Assembly: GCA_964389005.1 (NCBI GenBank)
Contig: CAYMCV010000032.1
Span: forward strand, 1 to 22,943
Reading direction: 5' to 3'
Length of the DNA: 22,943 nucleotides
Source of the DNA: CAYMCV01 sp964389005
Lineage (GTDB): Bacteria > Bacillota > Clostridia > Lachnospirales > Lachnospiraceae
The notes under the pieces are model-generated. The model made no database searches. It was not told the origin of the DNA and saw nothing but the letters and a program-made list of their open reading frames with translations. The position numbers were made by a program, and so were the translations under genes. This document shows, one piece after another, positions 1 to 8,549 of the stretch (position 1 is the stretch's first letter; the number at the start of each line of letters is the position of its first letter).

Positions 1-1125
1 CAATTAACGGTTTTAGCTAAAATCGTGAATTACGGAACAAGCGAAATGACCACAGACGTAAATTTGTATGGCGGCGGTAATCTTCTTGATTTACAGACCG
101 TTACAATCAATGCGGGTGAGAGTTCCATTGTTTATTTCGAAAATGTTCCCTATGAAGGCGATATTATTTATGTGGAGTTAACCAATCAGGATGATTTACT
201 GTTAGACAATACCTGTTATGATATTTTAACCGAACAGGAAGAAAGCAATATCCTGCTGATGACGGATTCGAATCTATATCTGGAAAAGGCACTGGCGCTC
301 GTTGACAATGTTACGGTTACCAAATCCAATGATATTGAATCTTTTACGGAATTTGCGAACCAGGATTATGATCTATATATATTTGACGGTATGGTACCGA
401 GTGTATTACCGACCGAGGGCAATATGATTTTTATCGGATGTAAGTGTCCAGAGCTGTATAACGTGACCGAAACGTTACAAGGGGTACTTGTCAAAACTCA
501 GGAACGAACAATCACGAAATACTTGGAGGATTATGAATTCGGTGTTGGACAGACATATATTTACGAAGTTCCGACATGGGGTGAGTCATTTCTTGAGACG
601 GATGATAAGTGCGCAGGGTTTATCGGGTTGAATCAGATGCAAACGATTTGCGTAATCGGGTTTGACTTTCACAATACGGATTTACCGCTCAAAATGGAAT
701 TTCCGCTCATGATATACAACATTATGAGTGAATGTGTTTCCTCCGGAATGCTGTCTAAAAATGTAGTTTTTCCAGGAAATCAAGTGCAGGTGAACGGCAA
801 ACTGGACGGAGATCTTCCCATGGTAACATTTCCTGACGAAACACAAAAAGTTTTGCATGACAATGTTTCGGGTTTTTCCGATACCGATATGCTCGGTGTA
901 TATACAATAACGCAAAAACAAAAGGATACGGAAAAGACGGCATATATAGCGGTCAACTTTCCTACGTCAGAGAATACGATTAACGATATTCCGGCGAATG
1001 CTGCCGATATCGATGAAGGAACGGTCAAGACAAACGTTGATGTGATTCTGGAATTAAGAAGTTACGTGATACTTGCCGCACTGTTGTTGCTTGGTGCGGA
1101 ATGGGTATTTTTCCTTAGGAGATAA
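1..1125 (+). CDS. VWA/BatA-like membrane protein, C-terminal part (5' truncated by window)
   Basis: The reading frame is open from base 1, so the true start lies upstream; the GTG at 25 is not a real start. The visible 374 residues begin in a beta-rich CARDB-like region (LTVLAKIVNYG) and continue into an alpha/beta segment resembling the amidotransferase-like domain of the next gene (about residues 75-150, ILLMTDSN... YDLYIFDG). A second beta-rich domain follows, then one C-terminal transmembrane segment (about 352-370, VILAALLLLGAEWVFF) ending in Arg-Arg. This matches the C-terminal half of BatA/VWA proteins that form operons with MoxR ATPases and DUF58 proteins, so the VWA domain itself should be upstream; that part is inference. 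The stop codon is six bases before the ATG of the next gene, which implies co-transcription. Exact function is unknown; a membrane-associated surface or chaperone-like role is usual for the family. Confidence 0.7.
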   Translation, partial: QLTVLAKIVNYGTSEMTTDVNLYGGGNLLDLQTVTINAGESSIVYFENVPYEGDIIYVELTNQDDLLLDNTCYDILTEQEESNILLMTDSNLYLEKALALVDNVTVTKSNDIESFTEFANQDYDLYIFDGMVPSVLPTEGNMIFIGCKCPELYNVTETLQGVLVKTQERTITKYLEDYEFGVGQTYIYEVPTWGESFLETDDKCAGFIGLNQMQTICVIGFDFHNTDLPLKMEFPLMIYNIMSECVSSGMLSKNVVFPGNQVQVNGKLDGDLPMVTFPDETQKVLHDNVSGFSDTDMLGVYTITQKQKDTEKTAYIAVNFPTSENTINDIPANAADIDEGTVKTNVDVILELRSYVILAALLLLGAEWVFFLRR

Positions 1126-1131
1126 GTGATA

Positions 1132-4100
1132 ATGAGTATTGAATTTGTTCATCCTTGGTACTTAATACTGATACCGATTGTAATCGGTCTGTTGATTTTT
1201 TCGATGAGATATATGTTTACCAACCAAAAATCATCCAAAATCAAACAGGTCGTTTTGCGTGCTGTTTTGGCAACAGCCTTGATTCTGGCATTGGCACAGG
1301 TCAGTGTAAAATGGAACAGTCGTGATATTACAACCATTTTTCTGGTGGATGCTTCGGACAGTGTCAGAGAGCGAAAAGAAGAGGTTATCAAGTTTATCAA
1401 TGAAGCTGTGAAAGAAAAAGGTAAAAATGACTTGATCGGGGTGGTTGCTTTTGGCGGAAACAATCGCGTGGAACAATTTGTTTCCAAAGAATTCTCTTTT
1501 TCTGAATTGCAGACAGATATCGAAGCGGAGGCTACAGATTTGGAAGCAGCCATCAACATGGCATATACCCTGATGTCGGAGGACTCTGCCAAGAGAATTG
1601 TACTGCTAACAGACGGAAATGAGAATAAAGGAGATATCGCCAATACGGTGTCGAATTTGGTGGCAAATCGTTGCAGTATCGAGATCTATAAGTTGGAAGA
1701 AAATGTTGCCAATGAAGTTTACGTCAGTGATATTTCGCTTCCGGAGAATGTGGCAATCGGCGAGAACTTTGTGATTAATGTTGAAGTTGAGAGTAATGTA
1801 TCCACGCCTGCAACGGTCAGTCTGTATTCCGGAAGAACATTAAAGAGCCAACAAAGCGTAATGCTGCAGACCGGTGAAAATCATTTGATTTTTAAAGATA
1901 CACAGACGGATGAGGGATTGAAAACATATCGCGTGGTTGTTGAAGCGGATGAGGATACGCTTACCGTGAATAATGAATTTTCTGCGTTTACGAGCATAGA
2001 GATAGATTTACCGTTGTTGATTGTAAACGGCGAAGAGGGGGCGGCAAGCGAACTGTATCCGATATTGGACAGCATTGGCATCAGTTATCAAAGTACGACG
2101 CCATCTACGGTTCCCACAAATATATCGGGATTCTCTGAGTATTCTGCAATCGTTCTTGTCAATGTCTATGCAGATGATTTGCAGGACGGTTTCGTCGATA
2201 ACATCAAAACTTATGTACGAGACTATGGCGGCGGACTGATTGCAATTGGAGGAGAAGATAGTTTTGCGCTCGGTAATTACCGAGATACCGATTTGGAAGA
2301 AGTGTTGCCGGTTTATATGGATTTAAAGGGGGAGAACGAAGTCCCGACAATGGCAATGCAGATGGTCATCGACCGATCCGGCAGTATGTCTGACGGAAAC
2401 GGTATTATAACCAATCTGGATTTGGCCAAGGAGGCAGCGGTATCTGCCATCCGCAGTGTTCGAGATACCGATTATGTAGGCGTCATTGCCTTTGATGATT
2501 CTTACCAAAGAGTTGTGGAATTGCAAATTGCGAACAACAAAGATGCGGTTTCCGACTTAACCTATACCATCGGTCTCGGCGGAGGAACCAGCATCTATCC
2601 GGCTTTGCTTGCAGCAACACAGGATATCAACGACTGTGATGCTATGGTAAAACATATTGTTTTGTTAACAGACGGACAGGATACCTACGGCGAATATGAT
2701 GAACTAAAGGAGCAGATTAATGCTGCTGGAATCACCTTATCTACGGTTGCGGTCGGAACAGGATGCAACGACATTCTTCTTCGTGATTTGGCGGAGAGTT
2801 GCGGCGGCAGATATTACTACACGGATACCAATTCGGATTTGCCGCGTATTTTTGCGCAAGAAGTATTTCTCTCATCCAACACATATCTTGTCAATGAAGA
2901 ATTTGTTCCGGTGATTACATCAACGGATACGATGCTTGAGAGCGTTGGCGCGGATGGAATGCCGTCCTTGTACGGATATGTGGCAACAACCAAAAAAGAA
3001 CGCGCAATTCAGGTGTTGGGTACGCCATATGGGGATCCGTTACTGACTTATTGGCAATACGGACTCGGCAAGGGGGTTGCATGGACATCGGATATGTCGG
3101 GGTTGTGGTCTGCACCTTGGGCAGGCTGGGAAGGAAGCCAACAACTTTGGTATAACATCATAAAAAAAGTTACGCAAGATAACGGTATCGAAGGTTCATA
3201 TACAGAAGTGGAGCAAAACGGAAATCAGGCTACGGTTAAGTATTTTACGGAACAGTATAGCGCGAATACGGATGTCGAAGCTACAGTCTTTGATGATGAC
3301 GGTAATGTTACTTCAATCAAGTTAGAGCCAATCAAACCCGGGGCATATGAGGCCAAAGTCGCAACGCCGGGGACAGGTGTATACAGCATCAGTGTTCAGC
3401 AATCGGAAAACGGCGAGATACAGGGCAGTATCAATACGGCGGCGATTATGCAGTATTCGATGGAGTATCGCTTAAACCCTAACAATACGACGCTGGAAGA
3501 CTTTGCAAATGCGGTAGGAGCGACATTTATTACAAAACCGGAAGAAGTTTTTGCAACACAATTGAGTTTCGTTAAGGGCAGATTGGAACTTGCAAATATT
3601 CTGCTGTTAATATCCTCGTTCCTTTTCCTTTTGGATATTGCATTACGCCGCTTTAAAGTTGATTGGTATAAAATTCTGCCGATTGAAAAGATACAACAAA
3701 AGCGGGCACAAAAAAGAGAAAAACGTGAATTGAAACGTGCACAAAAAGTTGCACAGAAACAAGCCAAAACGGGTGGCGTTGCACAGGTCGAGGCAATGAT
3801 GGAGGAGAAGGTCTATGATAATCCGAAATCCGATATTGATACCTCGTGGGTTGAGAAGGGGATTCGCGGTATGAATACCGCTACGAAACCGCCGCAGAGT
3901 GGAATGCCGCAAGGGGCAAGACCACTGCAAGGAAGACCGCCGCAGAGTGGAATGCCGCAAGGGGCAAGACCACCGCAAGGAAGACCGCCGCAGGGTGGAG
4001 AAATGCCGCAAGGAGTTAAACCACAGCCGAGAACACAGCCGACAAGGGTATGGACAAGAGGTTCGAGGGCACAGAATTCGACGGGAAATGCGGGCGTCAA

Positions 4101-4158
4101 TCGACTCGATACCACAACGCTGTTGCATAACATCGGTGAAGAAGACGAGGAAAAGTGA
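1132..4158 (+). CDS. Membrane-anchored protein with two VWA domains and a glutamine-amidotransferase-like middle
   Basis: 1008 residues. I chose the ATG at 1132 because AGGAGA at 1117-1122 sits 9 bases upstream; the in-frame GTG at 1126 is too close. Two N-terminal membrane segments (about 8-26 and 41-57) precede a first VWA domain with a MIDAS motif DASDS at 73-77 and LLTDGNE further on. A class I glutamine-amidotransferase-like region follows (about 285-395, GGGLIAIGGEDSF). A second VWA domain has DRSGSMS at 414-420 and LLTDGQD. One C-terminal membrane segment (about 820-838) is followed by a very basic helix and a P/Q/G/R-rich repeat tail. By the positive-inside rule the tail is cytoplasmic and both VWA domains lie outside the membrane. 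VWA domains bind metal-dependent protein ligands; the partner is unknown. It follows a related VWA/BatA-like gene by six bases, so the two probably act together. Confidence 0.8.
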   Translation: MSIEFVHPWYLILIPIVIGLLIFSMRYMFTNQKSSKIKQVVLRAVLATALILALAQVSVKWNSRDITTIFLVDASDSVRERKEEVIKFINEAVKEKGKNDLIGVVAFGGNNRVEQFVSKEFSFSELQTDIEAEATDLEAAINMAYTLMSEDSAKRIVLLTDGNENKGDIANTVSNLVANRCSIEIYKLEENVANEVYVSDISLPENVAIGENFVINVEVESNVSTPATVSLYSGRTLKSQQSVMLQTGENHLIFKDTQTDEGLKTYRVVVEADEDTLTVNNEFSAFTSIEIDLPLLIVNGEEGAASELYPILDSIGISYQSTTPSTVPTNISGFSEYSAIVLVNVYADDLQDGFVDNIKTYVRDYGGGLIAIGGEDSFALGNYRDTDLEEVLPVYMDLKGENEVPTMAMQMVIDRSGSMSDGNGIITNLDLAKEAAVSAIRSVRDTDYVGVIAFDDSYQRVVELQIANNKDAVSDLTYTIGLGGGTSIYPALLAATQDINDCDAMVKHIVLLTDGQDTYGEYDELKEQINAAGITLSTVAVGTGCNDILLRDLAESCGGRYYYTDTNSDLPRIFAQEVFLSSNTYLVNEEFVPVITSTDTMLESVGADGMPSLYGYVATTKKERAIQVLGTPYGDPLLTYWQYGLGKGVAWTSDMSGLWSAPWAGWEGSQQLWYNIIKKVTQDNGIEGSYTEVEQNGNQATVKYFTEQYSANTDVEATVFDDDGNVTSIKLEPIKPGAYEAKVATPGTGVYSISVQQSENGEIQGSINTAAIMQYSMEYRLNPNNTTLEDFANAVGATFITKPEEVFATQLSFVKGRLELANILLLISSFLFLLDIALRRFKVDWYKILPIEKIQQKRAQKREKRELKRAQKVAQKQAKTGGVAQVEAMMEEKVYDNPKSDIDTSWVEKGIRGMNTATKPPQSGMPQGARPLQGRPPQSGMPQGARPPQGRPPQGGEMPQGVKPQPRTQPTRVWTRGSRAQNSTGNAGVNRLDTTTLLHNIGEEDEEK
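3889..4020 (+). repeat. 48-bp in-frame tandem repeat (16-residue units) in the tail of the VWA protein
   Basis: Two adjacent 48-bp units (3889-3936 and 3937-3984) differ at one base, which makes the only residue change (Leu versus Pro at position 13). A third, decayed and partial unit runs from 3985 to about 4020. Each unit encodes PPQSGMPQGARP(L/P)QGR. The near-identity at DNA level points to recent duplication, and copy number may vary between strains (inference). The repeat lies in the predicted cytoplasmic tail. It also creates Pro/Cys-rich open frames on the opposite strand, which are artefacts. Confidence 0.9.
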
Positions 4159-4179
4159 AAAAGAAAGAAACTTTCTTTT
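4159..4179. other. Perfect 9-bp A/T-rich inverted repeat just after the VWA gene
   Basis: AAAAGAAAG at 4159-4167 is complementary to CTTTCTTTT at 4171-4179, with a three-base loop, starting directly after the stop codon at 4158. It could end transcription of the VWA operon or slow 3' decay. The stem has only two G-C pairs and lacks a real downstream T-tract, so I do not call it a terminator. Confidence 0.35.
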
Positions 4180-4197
4180 AAAACAGACAGATACTTC

Positions 4198-4226
4198 TTG
4201 CAAAACGTCTAAAAAGAAACTAAAAT
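4198..4226 (+). promoter_or_regulatory. Predicted sigma-A promoter of the sigma-like gene
   Basis: TTGCAA at 4198-4203, a 17-base spacer and TAAAAT at 4221-4226 match the housekeeping promoter well. Transcription would start near 4233, leaving about 33 bases before the ATG at 4266. This makes the sigma-like gene its own unit rather than the last gene of the VWA operon. Confidence 0.55.
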
Positions 4227-4265
4227 AGTCTTGTTAGGTGCGAGAATAGGATTGGGAGGGTAATC

Positions 4266-4955
4266 ATGAAATACACATATGAAATGTCGCGTGAAGTCAA
4301 AGCAATGTTGAAGGGTGACATGGATGCGTTCTATCATTTTTATGTTATGACAGTCAATGATGTTTATTTTCATGTAAAATTGGTTGTGAAGGGTGAAGAG
4401 GAGACAGAACGTGTATTGATTTCTCTTTATCGAAGCTTTTACGTGAAAATGGGTGAACTGTCACGTCCCGAAGACACGATCACCTGGATGAACAAAATAA
4501 TTTACAAACGCTTGACGGAATGGGTGGTTGTTAATTGTACGAATATGATGTTGGAGGAAGATGAGGGAAAGTATGATGACCTTCGTTTTGACGACGAATA
4601 TATTTATTCGGAAAACATGTTAACGGAAGCCGAGACCGCCAATTTGGCAGGAAACTTTATTCCGGAGATATCGCCACTGCACGCTGTGACCGCGTTGGCA
4701 TATTTTTATGACAGTATTCCGATCAATGAGATTTCGGATCTTTTGGATTGTGATGAGGTGCGTATCAATACAAGAACGAGATACGCGCGTAAATATGTTG
4801 AGAACGAGTGTATGAGTTATGCACGTGAGCGTATTCTGGATATCAAGAAAATTGATGTACATTTGCTATTGCTTGCATATGTTAATTTGGCAAAAACATA
4901 TGGCATCAAAGATATCGTTGGTCTGTATGAGAAGATCGTTCTGGCAATTTCATAG
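4266..4955 (+). CDS. Divergent ECF-like RNA polymerase sigma factor
   Basis: 229 residues; GGGAGGG at 4254-4260 precedes the ATG. Residues 17-84 fit sigma-70 region 2 in shape (GDMDAFYHFYVMTVNDVYFH, then TITWMNKIIYKRL like the usual F-x-x-W-L-x-x-I pattern). Residues 136-182 fit region 4, a helix-turn-helix (SPLHAVTALAYFYDSIPINEISDLLDCDEVRINTRTRYARKYV, split here only by my reading of its helices, matches the family pattern of a growth-type helix followed by EIA-type recognition and R-x-R-A-R). About 45 extra helical residues follow region 4. The acidic linker at 96-112 is typical of the region between the two domains. No anti-sigma gene is visible next to it; upstream is the VWA operon and downstream a terminator. 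Region 2 is divergent, so the fold assignment is good but activity as a true sigma factor is uncertain, and target genes are unknown. Confidence 0.65.
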   Translation: MKYTYEMSREVKAMLKGDMDAFYHFYVMTVNDVYFHVKLVVKGEEETERVLISLYRSFYVKMGELSRPEDTITWMNKIIYKRLTEWVVVNCTNMMLEEDEGKYDDLRFDDEYIYSENMLTEAETANLAGNFIPEISPLHAVTALAYFYDSIPINEISDLLDCDEVRINTRTRYARKYVENECMSYARERILDIKKIDVHLLLLAYVNLAKTYGIKDIVGLYEKIVLAIS

Positions 4956-5023
4956 TATAACGATTACTATAGGGATATTATCTTGTCATCAAAAGTGTGA
5001 TTGATACGTTATGAAATACATGG

Positions 5024-5055
5024 AAAGCAATTGTCGGGAAGGCAATTGCTTTTTT
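5024..5055 (+). terminator. Rho-independent terminator between the sigma-like gene and addB
   Basis: AAAGCAATTG at 5024-5033 pairs perfectly with CAATTGCTTT at 5043-5052 around a nine-base loop. A run of six T (5050-5055) closes the structure. It lies 68 bases after the sigma-like stop and 47 bases before the addB ATG. It therefore ends the sigma unit, or it acts as a leader attenuator for addB if transcription starts upstream of it. It also rules out the upstream in-frame start of addB at 5001, which would translate through the hairpin. Confidence 0.75.
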
Positions 5056-5102
5056 CAAAAAATGCCTTTTCAGATTTTAAAGTAATAGAGGAGGAATCTA
5101 AA

Positions 5103-8100
5103 ATGAGTCTCCAATTCTATTTCGGTGCATCCGGAGCAGGAAAAAGTCATCAGGTTTACGAGAGTGTGATTGCGCGTTCATTGAAGGAACGCGATACGGA
5201 ATTTCTTGTGATTGTTCCCGATCAGTTTACGATGCAGACACAAAAAGAATTTGTGAACAAACATCCAAACGGCGGAATACTCAATATTGATGTGTTGAGT
5301 TTCGGTCGTCTTTCGCATCGAATTCTATCAGAGGTCGGATGTGAGGAAAAGGATGTACTGGATGATACCGGCAAATGTCTTTTGTTGAGAAAACTGGTAC
5401 TACAAACAGGAGACCAATATCCACTGTTAGGGAGGCAATTGCAAAGACCCGGATATATCAGAGAGGTAAAATCCATCTTCTCGGAATTCATGCAGTACGG
5501 ATTGGAACCGGAATCCGTACATAGTATGTCAGATGCTGCCGAAAATCGATTCGCGTTGCGTAAGAAATTAGACGAATTGGGCAGACTGTATGAACTTTTT
5601 TTGAAAGAAATCAGGCAAAAATATGCTACCAAGGAGGAACTTCCCGTTATACTGAGTCGGGAAATTTCCAAATCGAATATAATCCCCAAAAGTGTACTGG
5701 TATTTGACGGTTTTACCGGTTTTACACCCGTTCAGAATCTTGTCATTAGGGAATTGATGATTTATGCCAAAGAAGTGATTGTAACTTTGGCAATCGGAGA
5801 TGAGTGTGATCCGTATCGGATTTGTGGGGAAGATGACCTTTTTTACCTATCTCAAAAAACGGTACGTTCACTGATGAAAATTGCCGAAGAGAATCAAATC
5901 ATAGTAAAGGATGCACATAGAATTTACGGAAAACCGGTATATCGACATCGGGATAATGAAGAACTGGCTCATTTGGAAAGTCAGTTGTTTCGAAGCCCAC
6001 AACTGTCGTATACGAAGGAAACAAACAATATACGTATTGTCAAGGCTTTATCTCCCAAAGAGGAAGCACAGTGGATTTCCTATGAGATGCGAAAACTCAT
6101 CAAAAACGAAGGCTATTCATATCGCGATTTTGCGGTTATTACGGGTGATTTGGAGAGATATCGTGATGAGATATCGGAACAACTTTCAAAATATTCTGTT
6201 CCTTTTTATATAGATACGACAAGAAGTCTGTCTTTGAACCCCTTTGTTGAATTTCTGCGAAGCGGAATCCGTGTGGTAGCATATAACTATCGCTATGCGG
6301 ATGTTTTTCATTTTTTACGATGCGGCATTTCTTGCATAGGTGAGCAGCAGGCGGATTGTCTGGATAATTATGTATGTGCCTTGGGAATACGAGGAAAAAA
6401 CATGTGGTCATCACCGTTTGTCCGTTACAGCAAAGAACTGCAGAAAGATGCACAGGCACTTGGAAACTTGGAACAATCAAGGATACAACTGTGTCAACTT
6501 TTTTCGGTATTACAGTCAGAAGAAGGCGAATGTACCGTACGTGAACGCGTTTTGGATCTTTATCGGTTTGCTTTGGCAGCAGATGCGGAACGTAAATTAT
6601 CGGAATATAAGGAACGATTTATCAAAGAACAGGACTTGGCCAAAGCGAAAGAGTATGAACAAATATATCGCGTTGTTTTTGAATTGTTGGAGCAATTTTG
6701 CGATCTGATGGGCGAGGATTTGATTTCGTGGAAAGATTTTGCAGATATTCTTGATGCGGGTCTTGCGGAAATCCGTATTGGTACATTACCACAGACTGTT
6801 GATCGTGTTTTGATTGGTGATATGGTAAGAACACGACTTTCTGATATTAAAGTTTTGTTTTTTATCGGAGTGAATGACGGAATTATTCCGAAAAGCGGCA
6901 GCAGCGGTGGAATACTGTCGGATTTGGACCGCGAATTCTTAGTGGAACAAGGACAGGAATTAAAGCCGACACCAAGGCAACAAATTTTTACCGAGCGACT
7001 CTATTTATATCTGAATATGACAAAGCCGACGGAACGATTGTACTTAACCTATGCGAGTGTCAGCGCGGAGGGAAAAAGTTTACTTCCGGCATATTTGATT
7101 ACAGATGTAAGCAATCTATTTCCAATGATAAAAAAGGAAAAATGGGAAGGAAAGCAGTTTCTTGACCGGATTCATACGCCTGAGGATGGTCTGGAGCAAC
7201 TTGCCGAATTATTACGAAGTTATTCCGAGGGAGTGCTGACGGATGTGGAACAGCATTTGCTGTATTCTTTGTATGCCGCAATGCAACAAGATGAATACGA
7301 TGCCGCTGTTTCCCGTAAAATTGTTACCGCAGCCTTCGCAAGTTATCGAAGCAGAAAGTTACCGTCAAAGTTAATACGTCAATTGTATGGAGAACTGGTT
7401 TCTGCCAATATCAGCAGTTTGGAGCGATTTGCGTCATGCGCGTATGCACATTACTTACAGTATGGCCTGCGACTTCGGGAACGGGAGAATTACAGTTTTG
7501 AAGTTGTGGATTTGGGGAATGTATACCATGAAGTTTTGCGTGCATACGGAGAGTATATACAGCAGGAAGACTTGCATAATCCTGAAGTAATGAAAGAAGC
7601 GGATCGTGTGCTTGATGAGATTGTCGAACATGTGGCAGCGACATACGGAGAGAATGTGTTGAATGATGGTGCAAAGAATCAGTATCGAATTCAACAGATG
7701 AAGCGTATCCTAAAAAGAACCGTTCATACCATTCAATATCAATTGGCACAAGGTCATTTTTATCCGTTTCGATTTGAAGCACCGTTTGAAAAAACACTTC
7801 TGATTGATGATAAAGACAATCTGACTGTACGATTTCGGGGAAGAATCGACAGAATTGATTTGTGTGAAAATCAAGGTAGGGTGTATGTGAAAGTTGTGGA
7901 TTATAAGTCCGGGAACAAAGACTTTGATATCGAGAAATTATATCTCGGTTTACAATTACAATTGCCAATCTATCTGGAGCGAGCGCTGGAGGCTGCCAAA
8001 GCTGCAAAACGGGATCAAGAGGTGGTTCCGTCGGCAATGCTGTATTACCGGATTCAAGATCCGATACCGGATTGCACTGGTTGTATTGTGAGTGAGGAGT

Positions 8101-8549
8101 TTATTACCGAGGAAATCAGGAAAAAACTGGTTCCCAAAGGCGTTGTGTGTCTTGACGAGCGCAATATAGAGAATCTGGACAGCGATTTTATTAAGGAATC
8201 CCGTGCAATTCCGGTCACGCGTAAGACGGATGGTTCGGTCAAAGAGAACACGTCGGTTATGACGCCAACAATGTTTCAAAATGTATTGGCATATGCACTG
8301 AAAAAGGCCAAAATACTGTGTCGTGAGATGATGGATGGGAACATTGCAATCAATCCTTTCGCGCAGGGGAATACCGATGCATGTACGTATTGCAGTTACA
8401 AATCGGCTTGCGCATTTGATGCCAAATTACCGGGATATGTGAAAAGACAGGCGGAAGACTTGAATTATGATGTCATGATATCGGAAATCGAAACATGCAG
8501 GGGGGAGGATAACGATGAACTACACGAAACAACAACAGGAAGTCATTGA
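5103..8549 (+). CDS. addB: ATP-dependent helicase/nuclease subunit B, AddB
   Basis: 1148 residues, close to the roughly 1160 typical of AddB. The ATG at 5103 is preceded by AGAGGAGG at 5087-5094. An intact Walker A (GASGAGKS, 8-15) begins an inactivated-helicase-like domain. The C-terminal RecB-family nuclease has RIDRID, VVDYKSG with catalytic D933 and K935, and the QLQLPIY motif. Four cysteines, C779 and the C1094-x2-C1097-x5-C1103 cluster, match the 4Fe-4S staple known in Bacillus AddB. With AddA it resects double-strand breaks and pauses at Chi to load RecA. AddB supplies Chi recognition and the nuclease that cuts the 5'-ended strand. Its 3' end overlaps addA by 35 bases, implying translational coupling. 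Confidence 0.95.
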   Translation: MSLQFYFGASGAGKSHQVYESVIARSLKERDTEFLVIVPDQFTMQTQKEFVNKHPNGGILNIDVLSFGRLSHRILSEVGCEEKDVLDDTGKCLLLRKLVLQTGDQYPLLGRQLQRPGYIREVKSIFSEFMQYGLEPESVHSMSDAAENRFALRKKLDELGRLYELFLKEIRQKYATKEELPVILSREISKSNIIPKSVLVFDGFTGFTPVQNLVIRELMIYAKEVIVTLAIGDECDPYRICGEDDLFYLSQKTVRSLMKIAEENQIIVKDAHRIYGKPVYRHRDNEELAHLESQLFRSPQLSYTKETNNIRIVKALSPKEEAQWISYEMRKLIKNEGYSYRDFAVITGDLERYRDEISEQLSKYSVPFYIDTTRSLSLNPFVEFLRSGIRVVAYNYRYADVFHFLRCGISCIGEQQADCLDNYVCALGIRGKNMWSSPFVRYSKELQKDAQALGNLEQSRIQLCQLFSVLQSEEGECTVRERVLDLYRFALAADAERKLSEYKERFIKEQDLAKAKEYEQIYRVVFELLEQFCDLMGEDLISWKDFADILDAGLAEIRIGTLPQTVDRVLIGDMVRTRLSDIKVLFFIGVNDGIIPKSGSSGGILSDLDREFLVEQGQELKPTPRQQIFTERLYLYLNMTKPTERLYLTYASVSAEGKSLLPAYLITDVSNLFPMIKKEKWEGKQFLDRIHTPEDGLEQLAELLRSYSEGVLTDVEQHLLYSLYAAMQQDEYDAAVSRKIVTAAFASYRSRKLPSKLIRQLYGELVSANISSLERFASCAYAHYLQYGLRLRERENYSFEVVDLGNVYHEVLRAYGEYIQQEDLHNPEVMKEADRVLDEIVEHVAATYGENVLNDGAKNQYRIQQMKRILKRTVHTIQYQLAQGHFYPFRFEAPFEKTLLIDDKDNLTVRFRGRIDRIDLCENQGRVYVKVVDYKSGNKDFDIEKLYLGLQLQLPIYLERALEAAKAAKRDQEVVPSAMLYYRIQDPIPDCTGCIVSEEFITEEIRKKLVPKGVVCLDERNIENLDSDFIKESRAIPVTRKTDGSVKENTSVMTPTMFQNVLAYALKKAKILCREMMDGNIAINPFAQGNTDACTYCSYKSACAFDAKLPGYVKRQAEDLNYDVMISEIETCRGEDNDELHETTTGSH

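Noticed and set aside
3643..4203. Long opposite-strand open frames rich in Cys, Pro and Gly, and a frame at 3899-4228 on the + strand
   Set aside because: They arise from the 48-bp repeat and the coding bias of the VWA gene; they lack plausible binding sites and family matches.
5001..5102. N-terminal extension of AddB from an upstream in-frame TTG
   Set aside because: It would translate through the terminator hairpin and lacks a binding site. The ATG at 5103 has AGAGGAGG and gives the standard AddB N terminus.
7411..8037. 208-residue opposite-strand open frame inside addB
   Set aside because: It is a shadow of the strongly supported addB coding frame, with no binding site or recognisable domain.
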